A stretch of 64,000 bases of DNA from Kiritimatiellota bacterium (GTDB lineage: Bacteria; Verrucomicrobiota; Lentisphaeria; Oligosphaerales; JAADHN01), in NCBI GenBank assembly GCA_013151865.1, contig JAADHN010000034.1, positions 1 through 64,000 on the forward strand. Direction: 5' to 3'. A program made the position numbers and the translations under genes. The notes beneath the pieces were generated by a model. The model was given only the letters and a program-made list of their open reading frames with translations, was not told the origin of the DNA and ran no database searches. Below are positions 17,650 to 26,107 of the stretch, one piece after another (the stretch's first letter is position 1; each line of letters opens with the position of its first letter).

Positions 17650-18480
17650 ATGAGAATTCTCCTCGATGAAAAAGCGCTGACTGTCCCCGAAGGCGCTTCC
17701 CTCTTTTCGGTTCGGGACCGATTCAAGCCGGGGGCGGACATCGTCGTGCTGAATGGGGCCATCGTCAAGGATGACCGGACACTGTCTCCCGGCGATTCCG
17801 TTTGCCTGATCCGGCGTGGGGAGACGCCGTCCCGGTCCGAACTGGAGGCCCTCCTCGTGGCCCGTCACACCCCGGGGGTCCACGCCGTGGCGAAACGCGC
17901 CGCCGTGGGCATTGCGGGCCTGGGGGGGTTGGGCTCGACCGTGGCCGTGGCCCTGGTCCGAACCGGTATCGGGAAACTCGTGCTGGCCGATTTCGACGTG
18001 GTCGAACCCAGCAACCTCAACCGGCAGCAGTATACCGTAGAACAGATCGGACTGTACAAAACCGACGCTCTCCGGGAAGTCCTGGGGAAGATCAACCCGT
18101 ATGTCGAAATCGAGACGCACTGTGTGCGTCTGGACGACCGAAACGTGCCGGAGGTGTTCGGACGGGTCGACGTGATGGTCGAGGCGTTCGATGCCGTGGC
18201 GGCCAAGGCGATGCTGGTGCGTTCGTTCCGGAAGGCATGCCCGGGCGTCCCGCTGGTGACCGCCAGCGGTCTTGCCGGGTATGGTCCATCCAACCGGATT
18301 CGGACACGGCGAGTCCTGCCGAACCTGTACTTGGTCGGCGACGAGGAGAGTGAAGCACGCCCCGGTGTGGGGCTGATGGCGCCGCGGGTGGGCATTGCCG
18401 CCTCGCACCAGGCCAATGCCGTCCTGCGCCTGCTGCTGGGCGAACCGGTCGGGGACGACGAACCTCTCAAGCCGGCATAA
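17650..18480 (+). CDS. thiF: ThiF-family adenylyltransferase with N-terminal ThiS-like domain
   Basis: The 276-residue protein starts with a ubiquitin-fold ThiS-like domain (residues 1-60: MRILLDEKALTVPEGASL, VVLNGAIV), followed by an E1-like Rossmann domain. The nucleotide loop is GIAGLGGLGSTVA and the adenylation arginine lies in SNLNRQQY. It lacks the two CxxC zinc pairs and the catalytic cysteine of E. coli ThiF/MoeB, fitting the ThiF family-2 type found in Clostridia and others. The attached ThiS-like domain has no C-terminal GG tail, so it is likely structural or regulatory. No thiS, thiG or thiH is nearby. ATG at 17650 gives the family N terminus. Confidence 0.8.
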   Translation: MRILLDEKALTVPEGASLFSVRDRFKPGADIVVLNGAIVKDDRTLSPGDSVCLIRRGETPSRSELEALLVARHTPGVHAVAKRAAVGIAGLGGLGSTVAVALVRTGIGKLVLADFDVVEPSNLNRQQYTVEQIGLYKTDALREVLGKINPYVEIETHCVRLDDRNVPEVFGRVDVMVEAFDAVAAKAMLVRSFRKACPGVPLVTASGLAGYGPSNRIRTRRVLPNLYLVGDEESEARPGVGLMAPRVGIAASHQANAVLRLLLGEPVGDDEPLKPA

Positions 18481-18591
18481 GGTTGGGAAGCAGCGACGAA
18501 CCCGGCGTGGCCGTCGGCTCGCAACCGGACGCGTGGCACTCGAGGAGCGGTCGGACCGCGGGGAAAGGGAGACAGCGACGCGGAAGGGCCG

Positions 18592-19755
18592 TCAACACCG
18601 CTCACTATCGGGAGATTCGACCGGGAGGCGGTCCGGGCGCACGCGCACCGACGCGGCGGGAAACCCGACCCGGACGACGACACCGGGCCCCAAACCCGCT
18701 TCTTGGGCCTGGCTGCGCGGAACATAGAAGAACAAGCGCAGACGGCCGACCGCCAAAGTCGCCCGGTACATGGGACCGGCCTCGTCGAGGCGGGTCACCC
18801 CTCCCTCAATCACGTTGTCCGGCGGCGATTCGCCCGAACGGAGGACGCGAACGGCTTCCGGCGGGATCCGGCAGAGGACCGGCCCCGCGGGCAATTCCTC
18901 CGAAACCCGCAACGTGAGGTCACCCGGCCCCACGCGGACGCAGCCGCGGCCCGGATCGCTTCGCCCGGCAAGGTAGTTGGGCAGACGCAGGAAAGAAACC
19001 ACGCCGCGGTCGACCGGGGCCCGAGCCAGCGCCGCCCATGGGCCGGACTGAACGATTCTCCCGGCTCGCAGCAGCAGGATCCGGTCCGCCACGGCCTTGG
19101 CCTCTTCGAGCGAATGGCACACATGCACGACGGAAACGCCGGTGCGGTCCGGCAGTCTGCGGAGTTCGCAACAGACCGTCTCGCGGTTCTCCTCGTCGAG
19201 GGCACTGACCGGTTCGTCCAGGAGCAGGAGTCGGGGTTCGGTGACCAGGGCGCGGGCGAGAGCCACCCGTTGTTTCTCTCCGCCGGAGAGGGACCGGATA
19301 TCGCGATCGAGCAGGGCCGCAATACCGAGCATATCAGTATATTGCCTCACCAACTCCCGGCGTTTTTCCCCGGGGAGTCGCCGCAGGCGCAGAGCAAACT
19401 CGATGTTCCGTCGGGCGGACAAATGCGGAAAAAGGGCATAATCCTGCGGAACATACCCAATGGTCCGCTTCCGGGGCGGGCTTTCCGACACGTCCAATCC
19501 GCCGAGCCGCACCCTGCCGGTCCCGGTGCGAACTCCGCAGATCCGTTCGAGCAGGGCCGTCTTGCCGGCCCCTGTCGGCCCCAGGATCACGACGTACTCG
19601 CCGCGGTGCACGACAAACGAGCAGTGCAGGCTGAAGCCGCCCGCCTGCCAAGTGAGGTCGTCGACCTCGAGCAGGGAGCGCGCCGGCGGCGTCTCCGGGG
19701 CGTCCGGGATAGGGCGGAGCGCTGCCTCACAACTGAATGCCGTATCGGACTGCAT
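18592..19755 (-). CDS. ABC transporter ATPase, molybdate/sulfate (ModC/CysA) type
   Basis: The 387-residue protein has Walker A GPTGAGKT, Q-loop VPQDYALFP, signature LSGGEKQR, Walker B LLLLDEP and the H-loop VCHSLEEA. After residue about 265 it carries a C-terminal TOBE/MOP-type domain, as in ModC, CysA and PotA importer ATPases, that can sense oxyanions or stabilise the dimer. It is an orphan here: no permease or binding protein is adjacent, and its neighbour is a convergent ThiF-like gene. An N-terminal extension of about 27 residues precedes the core. Import substrate is therefore unassigned. Confidence 0.85.
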   Translation of the reverse strand: MQSDTAFSCEAALRPIPDAPETPPARSLLEVDDLTWQAGGFSLHCSFVVHRGEYVVILGPTGAGKTALLERICGVRTGTGRVRLGGLDVSESPPRKRTIGYVPQDYALFPHLSARRNIEFALRLRRLPGEKRRELVRQYTDMLGIAALLDRDIRSLSGGEKQRVALARALVTEPRLLLLDEPVSALDEENRETVCCELRRLPDRTGVSVVHVCHSLEEAKAVADRILLLRAGRIVQSGPWAALARAPVDRGVVSFLRLPNYLAGRSDPGRGCVRVGPGDLTLRVSEELPAGPVLCRIPPEAVRVLRSGESPPDNVIEGGVTRLDEAGPMYRATLAVGRLRLFFYVPRSQAQEAGLGPGVVVRVGFPAASVRVRPDRLPVESPDSERC

Positions 19756-19812
19756 TCGCTACTCGAATTCCGGACCCACGTCGGTCCCGACCCGCCGCGT
19801 CCACACCGGCCC

Positions 19813-20868
19813 TCAGAGCCGCGACAGCGGATTCTGGCGATGACATTCCTCGATCACGGCGACCTGAAGGCGCACATGCTCGGGTTGGACGACCAAGGGG
19901 GCGCCGGTGGTCAGCGCGTCGTACAAGTTGTCGTAAAACCGGGCCGCCATCGAGTTGAACAAGTCTTTCTGGGATTCGGGGACATCCCATGATTCTTCGT
20001 ACCACGCGAGTTTTTCGGAACAGTACGACGGACCCGGCAGGGGCTCCCGGATCAGTTGCCGAGGCGGGGCTTCTTCGGGTTTGAAGTACTTCCAGTCGAT
20101 GTGCGTCATGTTTCCGCTGAGCCCGCCGCACGAGCCGTAAACCTGGTATGTGTAAACCGGGTAAGCACAGCAGGAAGAAATCTCGAGGTCGATGGTCGGG
20201 CGGTCCTTGCCGGAAAGCAGCAGTTTCACGTGGTCTTCGGCGTCGCCGAATGTGTTGACGCGGTCGAACCGACACCAGACTTCGGGCATTTGGTCCGTCC
20301 CGAAGAGCTGCAGGGCCTGATCCAAGGGGTGCGGCCCGGTATTCAGGAGGTTGCCGCCGTTCATGTCCTGAAGCGTCTGCCAGTCCCAGCGCCGGGAAAA
20401 GCCGTTGAAAGCGACCTTGACCATCACGATCCGGCCGAGCACGCCGGAATCGACGACCTTCCGGACCTGCTCGAAGTACGGAGCGAAGCGGGATTGCTGG
20501 TAGATGGCCAGCAGTTTTCCGGTCCGGCGCGAAACGGCGATGAGGTCGTCCACGTCCGCGGCCCGTCGGGCCAGCGGTTTTTCGCACAGTACGTTGAACC
20601 CCGTTTCGAGCGCCTCGCGGGTGACAGGGACGTGGAGGTGACTGGGGGTGGCGTTGACAATCAGGTCCAGGTCATTCCGCTTGAACAGGTCGCGGTAGTC
20701 GGCGTACGTATCGCAGCCGTACTCCTTGGCGGCGCGGTCGCGCCGGTCCGCAAGGGGGTCTACGACCGCCGCAATGCGGAATTTCTCGGGCACGTGAATC
20801 AGCCACTGCGCATGGATGTTCCGGCCGCTTCGTCCCTGGCCGATGATCCCGACCTGAAGAGTTCTCAT
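19813..20868 (-). CDS. Gfo/Idh/MocA-family oxidoreductase
   Basis: The 351-residue protein has the N-terminal NAD(P)-binding Rossmann motif VGIIGQGRSGRN, then the family signatures VNATPSHLHVPV and the catalytic lysine region VLCEKPLA, with the C-terminal half containing MNGGNLLNTGPHPLDQAL. This places it among dehydrogenases acting on sugars, inositols or amino-sugars, including unusual NAD-dependent glycosidase-type members. ATG at 20868 is chosen for the family N terminus and an upstream AAGGA-like element. It is immediately downstream of no clear operon partner; the ABC ATPase lies 57 bp further on. Confidence 0.88.
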   Translation of the reverse strand: MRTLQVGIIGQGRSGRNIHAQWLIHVPEKFRIAAVVDPLADRRDRAAKEYGCDTYADYRDLFKRNDLDLIVNATPSHLHVPVTREALETGFNVLCEKPLARRAADVDDLIAVSRRTGKLLAIYQQSRFAPYFEQVRKVVDSGVLGRIVMVKVAFNGFSRRWDWQTLQDMNGGNLLNTGPHPLDQALQLFGTDQMPEVWCRFDRVNTFGDAEDHVKLLLSGKDRPTIDLEISSCCAYPVYTYQVYGSCGGLSGNMTHIDWKYFKPEEAPPRQLIREPLPGPSYCSEKLAWYEESWDVPESQKDLFNSMAARFYDNLYDALTTGAPLVVQPEHVRLQVAVIEECHRQNPLSRL

Positions 20869-21189
20869 GCCTGATTTCCTTCTCCGGTTGTTCCCATGCC
20901 CCTCGAGGCCCCCTGCATTCGCCCACCACGACCTGTCCCAAGTACGGCACGGACCGTGTTGGACGCGGGGGGGGCGGCCTCGAGAGGCGAATGCACCGAT
21001 CGTCTCGATTCGAAGTACGGACGACGCGGCCGGAGTGCCGCGTTCGTCCGTGCAATTTCGAAGCGCACTGTAAAGGCGCAGCAAGAAACATCAAGCGGCA
21101 CATTGTGCCGGGCGTCCCGGGCCCCGGCCCGGCCTCCCGCGGTTTCCGGGTTGCCCAGCGGCGGCAGGCGGCGCCCTCGCCCCGAGACT
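20869..21189. other. Intergenic region, no feature recognised
   Basis: About 320 bp between two minus-strand genes. The sequence is GC-rich with a G-run near 20968-20977. No coding sequence, RNA or terminator was supported. Confidence 0.3.
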
Positions 21190-23007
21190 CTACTCGGGCG
21201 ATTTGGAGACAGTCGACGACGCGGGTCCGACAGGAAAGGGTTTGACTCGTCTGAGCCTTCCCTGCGCCTTTTCCAGGACCTGTCGGGCCCGATCCATCCG
21301 GCCCATGGCCGCCAGAGTGCGAGCCAGATTCAAGAGAGGTTCGGGGCGCTCCGGGCGAAAGGCGGCGGCCGCTCGAAAATCATCGGCTGCCGCCGCGTAC
21401 TTTCCGAGCGTGAAGCGCACGGCCCCGCGGTTGAGGCGCACGTTGTAGTTGGGGCGTTGGACATTGAGCGCGAGGGAGTAGAAGGTTTCGGCTTTGTTTG
21501 GCGCACCCGTGTCCCGGTAGCAGTCGGCGACCGCGGCATAGAAATCGGCGTCATCGAGTTTCCCGATCAACCGTTCGTAGACTTTCAGCGCTTCTTTCTT
21601 TCGGCCCAAACGCGCGAGGCACCGGGCCCGAATGAAGCGGAAGCGTGGGTCTCCCGGATGTCGTCGGATGCCCTGCTCCGCGACGACCAGGGCGTCATGG
21701 ACACGTCCCAGGCGGATGAGACATTTCGCCCAAGCCACGGCGGCGACCGGGTTCGGGTCGGCTGCGGCAGCGGCGGTGCCGAACAGGGTCTCGATGTCCT
21801 GCCACGTATAGCACGTCCAGTAGGTGGTCAGTCCCAGCCCGATAGCCGCAAGTGCGGTCGCGGCAAGGACGCGCAGTCGGCCGAACCGGACGCGAAGTCG
21901 TATGACCGCCGCCCCCGCCAAAAGGAAGAAGGGCACGGTGGGCAGGTAGGTGTAGCGGTCGGCGTAATCGATGCCGCCGAGGGGCACGATCCCGGAGACC
22001 GGCAGGAGCATCAGGCCGTAGGCGGCGAACGCGGGAGCCAGGGTCCGCAGGAGGAAGTGTCTGCGAAACCTCCAAAGGAGGGCGATCCCGAGCGCCGCCG
22101 CCGCGCTCGCCGCCGCGATCCAGGCGATGGTTCGAGCCTCGAACCGAACCAACGGGTAAATGGGATTCAGGGCCGCGGGCGCCGCCGTCATTCCCGCATA
22201 CCGGAAAAGGTTCGACCAAGCGACGCCCGCCTGCCGCAGGACGTTCCAATGGGTACGGACGCCGTGCTCGGAGGCCTGGGCGAAGAAGGTCAACGGGCCC
22301 CACACCCCCAGCACGAAGGCATACGGCCAAAACGCTCTCAGGCGCCGTCGCACTCTTTCCAGACCGCCTTTATGCCAATCGAGGCAAAGCAGGACAAAGG
22401 GAAAACTCACGGCCATGGCTTTGCCGAGCACGGCGAACACGAAAAAGAAAAAGGGGATCGTCTGGTGCTCGGGCGGCTTGGTTTCCCTGGCGGCCCAGGC
22501 AAGTCCCCACACGTAGAACGCGCCGCAGATCACGTCCTTGCGCTCGGACACCCAGACCACGGACTCGACCCTCAGGGGGTGGATGGCCCAAAGCAGGGCG
22601 GCAGTCAGGGCCCCGAGCGGATCGAGATGCAAGGCACGGGCCAAACCATAAACCCCGAGAGCGGCGACCGTGTGCCACAACAGGTTTTGCAGATGATACC
22701 CCGGTCCCCACAGGTCCCACAGCCGCAGGTCGACCATGTACGTCAGCATGGTCAGCGGATGGTAGTTGGCGAAAAACGGAGCCGTAAACCACCGAGCCAC
22801 ATTGGCCCGGGAGAAACGCAAGGCCTCGACATTGTTCAGGACGTAGATCGGATCGTCCCAAGCCTGGAGTAGGTCGAAACCGAGGCACGGGAGGAACGCC
22901 GCGAAACAGGCCGCGACCAGCAACAGTCCCGGTGCAAAGCGGGCCGCCGCGTGCAGCAGTGGACGGGCACGGGGGTCGGCCCCGGCGCTTGTTCGCGGGT
23001 TTGTCAC
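21190..23007 (-). CDS. TMTC/PMT-like membrane glycosyltransferase with C-terminal TPRs
   Basis: This 605-residue protein has about ten transmembrane segments in the first 420 residues and TPR-type helices after that (DPRFRFIRARCLARLGRKKEA, NVRLNRGAVRFTLGKYAAAA). An acidic pair in the first periplasmic loop (AWDDPIYV) resembles the catalytic DD/DE motif of GT-C enzymes such as PMT and TMTC proteins, and the combination of membrane GT-C core plus TPRs is the TMTC/DUF1736 architecture. It may O-glycosylate exported proteins; this is inferred. It starts at GTG 23007 without a strong ribosome site, 121 bp after cimA. Confidence 0.72.
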   Translation of the reverse strand: MTNPRTSAGADPRARPLLHAAARFAPGLLLVAACFAAFLPCLGFDLLQAWDDPIYVLNNVEALRFSRANVARWFTAPFFANYHPLTMLTYMVDLRLWDLWGPGYHLQNLLWHTVAALGVYGLARALHLDPLGALTAALLWAIHPLRVESVVWVSERKDVICGAFYVWGLAWAARETKPPEHQTIPFFFFVFAVLGKAMAVSFPFVLLCLDWHKGGLERVRRRLRAFWPYAFVLGVWGPLTFFAQASEHGVRTHWNVLRQAGVAWSNLFRYAGMTAAPAALNPIYPLVRFEARTIAWIAAASAAAALGIALLWRFRRHFLLRTLAPAFAAYGLMLLPVSGIVPLGGIDYADRYTYLPTVPFFLLAGAAVIRLRVRFGRLRVLAATALAAIGLGLTTYWTCYTWQDIETLFGTAAAAADPNPVAAVAWAKCLIRLGRVHDALVVAEQGIRRHPGDPRFRFIRARCLARLGRKKEALKVYERLIGKLDDADFYAAVADCYRDTGAPNKAETFYSLALNVQRPNYNVRLNRGAVRFTLGKYAAAADDFRAAAAFRPERPEPLLNLARTLAAMGRMDRARQVLEKAQGRLRRVKPFPVGPASSTVSKSPE

Positions 23008-23128
23008 GGCATTGCGGACTCCGCACCCGGCGGGGGACGCCGCACAGTGCCTGCCGCCGGGGAGACCCCGACCGGTACGGCGTCGTCGGGCCGGGGGGGG
23101 CGCGTCTCAGGCGCGGCTTCGGGACCGG

Positions 23129-24757
23129 TCAACTCGAACGGCGGGGCTTGGCGTCCGAAGCGTTGCCGTCCGCCCTCTTCTTGTAGAGGACGTACTCGAC
23201 CGAATCCACGAGGGCTTGCCATGAGGCTTCGATGATATTCTCGCTGACGCCCACCGTTCCCCAGATGTCTTTGCCGTCTCCGGACTCGATGAGCACCCGC
23301 GTCTTGGCGGCCGTCCCGGACTCGCTGCCCAGGATTCGGACCTTGAAATCCCGCAGTCGGACGTCGGCGATCTCCGGGTAGAAAGCGGTCAGCACCTTGC
23401 GCAGGGCCTGGTCGAGTGCGTTGACGGGGCCGTCGCCCTCAGCAGCGGCGATTTCGGTGACGCCGCCCACGGCGACCTTGATGGTCGCTTCTGCGAGGCA
23501 GGGGGCTTCGGGGCCGCGCTTCTCCACGATGACCCGAAATCCCTCAAGAGTGAAGAAGGGCTGATATTTCTCGAGTTTCTTTTGTACCAGGAGCTTGAAC
23601 GAGCCGTCGGCGGCTTCGTATTCATAGCCCAGGGATTCGAGGCGTTTGAGTTCTTCGAGAATGCGGCGCACTTCGGGGCTGCGGCTGTCCAGATCGATGT
23701 TGTGCTCCGCCGCCTTGAGTACGATGTTGCTGCCGCCGGCGAGTTCGGAGATCAGGATGCGGCGCTCATTGCCCACGCTCCCCGGCTCAAGGTGCTCGAA
23801 ACTCCGCGGGTTCTTGTTGACGGCATTGACATGCATTCCTCCTTTGTGAGCAAAGGCGCTGCGCCCCACGTAGGGGAGGTTGTTGGCGGGCCGCAGGTTG
23901 GCCAGGTCGTACACGAACCGACTGAGGTCAGTCAGGCGCCGCACTTGACCGTCGCCCACGCAGCGCACCCCGACCTTGAGTTCGAGCGCCGGGATGATGG
24001 AGCAAAGGTTCGCGTTGCCGCAGCGCTCCCCGAACCCGTTGATGGTACCCTGGATATGGTTGGCGCCGACTTCCACCGCCATCAGGGAATTGGCCACGGC
24101 GCATTCCGCGTCATTGTGACAATGAATCCCCAGTCCCACTTCATCGGGCAGTCGTTTCCGGACGACCCGGCAGACGCGGGCGAGCGGCCCCGGCAGGACT
24201 CCGCCGTTTGTGTCGCAGAGCACCACGGTGGAGGCCCCGTTTTCGACTGCCGCCATCAGGGTCGCCAGGGCGTAATCCGGGTCGTCGTTGTAGCCGTCGA
24301 AGAAGTGCTCGGCGTCGTAGATGACCTCGCGGCCATGGTCCTTGAGGAAGCGGCAGGAAGAACCGATCATGGCGAGGTTGTCGTCGGGGCCGACGCGGAG
24401 CACGTCGTGGACGTGCAGCAACCATGATTTCCCGAATATGGTCACCGCCGGCGTTTCCGCTTCGAGAAGGGTGCACAGGTTCACGTCCTCTTCGGCGCTG
24501 TTCCTGGCGCGGCGTGTGCTGCCGAACGCCACGAGCTTGGCGTGCGTGAACTTGCGGCCGCGCATGGTCTCGAAAAAAGCCATGTCCTTGGGATTCGACC
24601 CAGGCCAGCCGCCCTCGATGTAGCTGATGCCGAATGCATCCAACCGTTCAGCGATGCGGATCTTGTCCGCGCCGGAGAAAGAGACACCTTCGCCCTGGCT
24701 GCCGTCGCGGAGTGTCGTATCGTAAAGCGCTATCCGATCAGGTGTTTCAGCGTGCAT
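23129..24757 (-). CDS. cimA: (R)-citramalate synthase
   Basis: The 542-residue enzyme condenses acetyl-CoA and pyruvate to (R)-citramalate, feeding 2-oxobutanoate formation for isoleucine synthesis without threonine deaminase. The HMGL-like TIM barrel starts DTTLRDGSQGEGVSFS; the second site is GIHCHNDAECAVAN; the C-terminal LeuA dimer/regulatory domain follows (residues about 400-520). Length and EGGWPGSNPKD are characteristic of the citramalate rather than LeuA subgroup. ATG at 24757 has AAAGG 7 nt upstream. It is the third gene of hom-lysC-cimA, 28 bp after lysC. Confidence 0.93.
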   Translation of the reverse strand: MHAETPDRIALYDTTLRDGSQGEGVSFSGADKIRIAERLDAFGISYIEGGWPGSNPKDMAFFETMRGRKFTHAKLVAFGSTRRARNSAEEDVNLCTLLEAETPAVTIFGKSWLLHVHDVLRVGPDDNLAMIGSSCRFLKDHGREVIYDAEHFFDGYNDDPDYALATLMAAVENGASTVVLCDTNGGVLPGPLARVCRVVRKRLPDEVGLGIHCHNDAECAVANSLMAVEVGANHIQGTINGFGERCGNANLCSIIPALELKVGVRCVGDGQVRRLTDLSRFVYDLANLRPANNLPYVGRSAFAHKGGMHVNAVNKNPRSFEHLEPGSVGNERRILISELAGGSNIVLKAAEHNIDLDSRSPEVRRILEELKRLESLGYEYEAADGSFKLLVQKKLEKYQPFFTLEGFRVIVEKRGPEAPCLAEATIKVAVGGVTEIAAAEGDGPVNALDQALRKVLTAFYPEIADVRLRDFKVRILGSESGTAAKTRVLIESGDGKDIWGTVGVSENIIEASWQALVDSVEYVLYKKRADGNASDAKPRRSS

Positions 24758-24785
24758 GATCGTACCTTTCAGCCGGGACGGGGCC

Positions 24786-26027
24786 TCACTCGTCGGAGGC
24801 GCCGCGGTCATCCCGCCCCAATCCGAACGCCGTATGCAGAGCGCGCACGGCGTGTTCCGCGGCGTGTTCGCGAATGACGCAACTGATTTTTATTTCACTC
24901 GTTGCAATCATTTCGATATTGATGTCGCGCTCGGCGAGGATGGTGAACATCCGCGCGGCAATGCCGGAATGGCTGCGCATACCGATGCCCACGGCGGAAA
25001 TTTTGGCGATTCTCTCGTCGTAGAGGATCTCCTCCGCCTGCACCTCTTTTTGTATCCGATCGGCCAAGCGCCGCCGGATCTTGTCCAGATCGGCTCGGGG
25101 CACGGTGAACGATATGTCGGTGAATCCGTCCGCGCTGACGTTCTGGACGATCATGTCCACATTGATGGCGGCGGCGGCCAGGATTTGGAACAGTCGGGCC
25201 GCTCGACCGGGACGGTCCGGAATATGCGTCACGGTCAGTTTTGCCTCGGTCCGGTCGGCGCTGACGCCGCGAATGACCACGTCTTCCATGTCTTTGGTCT
25301 CCTTGGTGATCAGGGTGCCGGGCCGGTCGTTGAGACTGGACCGGACCTCGAGATCCACACCGAATTTTTTGGCGAACTCGATCGAGCGGGCCTGCATCAC
25401 TTTGGCGCCCAGACTGGCCAGTTCGAGCATTTCATCGTGGCTGATCCGGTCGATCTTCCGGGCGTCGGGCGCCAGACGCGGGTCGGCCGTATACACGCCG
25501 TCCACGTCGGTGAATATCTGGCAAAGGTCGGCCTTGAGCGCAGCGGCCAAAGCCACGGCGGTGAGGTCGCTCCCGCCGCGTCCCAATGTGGTAATGGCAT
25601 CGTCGTCGCCACGGCCCTGGAACCCGGCCACGATAACGACCTTTCCCTGCTCGAGCCTCTCGCGGATGCGCCGGGGTTGGATACTCCGGATTCGGGCTTT
25701 CGAGTGGGTGTCGTCGGTTTCGATCCCCGCCTGGGCCCCGGTGAAAGAAATGGCCGGACACCCCAAACCGTGGAGGGCCAGGGCGAGCAAGGCGACGCTC
25801 TGTTGCTCCCCGGTGGCGAGCAGCATGTCCATCTCGCGCTCGTTGGGGTCCGGATTGACCTCTTTTGCGAGCGCGATGAGCCGGTCCGTGACCCCGCCCA
25901 TGGCCGAGACCACCACGATGAGGTCGTCGCCCCGGTCCCGACATTGCTTGATTCGGCGGGCCACGGACAGGATTCGGTCCGTATCCCGTACGGAGCTGCC
26001 GCCGTATTTTTGTACGATCCTTGCCAT
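24786..26027 (-). CDS. lysC: Aspartate kinase
   Basis: The 413-residue enzyme phosphorylates aspartate at the entry of the lysine/methionine/threonine pathway. Seen are the N terminus IVQKYGGSSV, the nucleotide-region GRGGSDLTAVALAAALKAD, and two C-terminal ACT domains from about residue 270 (LTVTHIPDRPGRAARLFQIL and ISAVGIGMRSHSGIAARMF), which carry feedback inhibition. ATG at 26027 gives the invariant N terminus. It lies 80 bp after hom and 28 bp before cimA, all on the minus strand. Confidence 0.95.
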   Translation of the reverse strand: MARIVQKYGGSSVRDTDRILSVARRIKQCRDRGDDLIVVVSAMGGVTDRLIALAKEVNPDPNEREMDMLLATGEQQSVALLALALHGLGCPAISFTGAQAGIETDDTHSKARIRSIQPRRIRERLEQGKVVIVAGFQGRGDDDAITTLGRGGSDLTAVALAAALKADLCQIFTDVDGVYTADPRLAPDARKIDRISHDEMLELASLGAKVMQARSIEFAKKFGVDLEVRSSLNDRPGTLITKETKDMEDVVIRGVSADRTEAKLTVTHIPDRPGRAARLFQILAAAAINVDMIVQNVSADGFTDISFTVPRADLDKIRRRLADRIQKEVQAEEILYDERIAKISAVGIGMRSHSGIAARMFTILAERDINIEMIATSEIKISCVIREHAAEHAVRALHTAFGLGRDDRGASDE

Positions 26028-26107
26028 TCGATCAGTCCCGTTTTTTTCCTGAATTCGGTTCGGGCTGTTTTCGCGCCTCGGGCGCACAGCGCCCGCCGGA
26101 GACGTCG

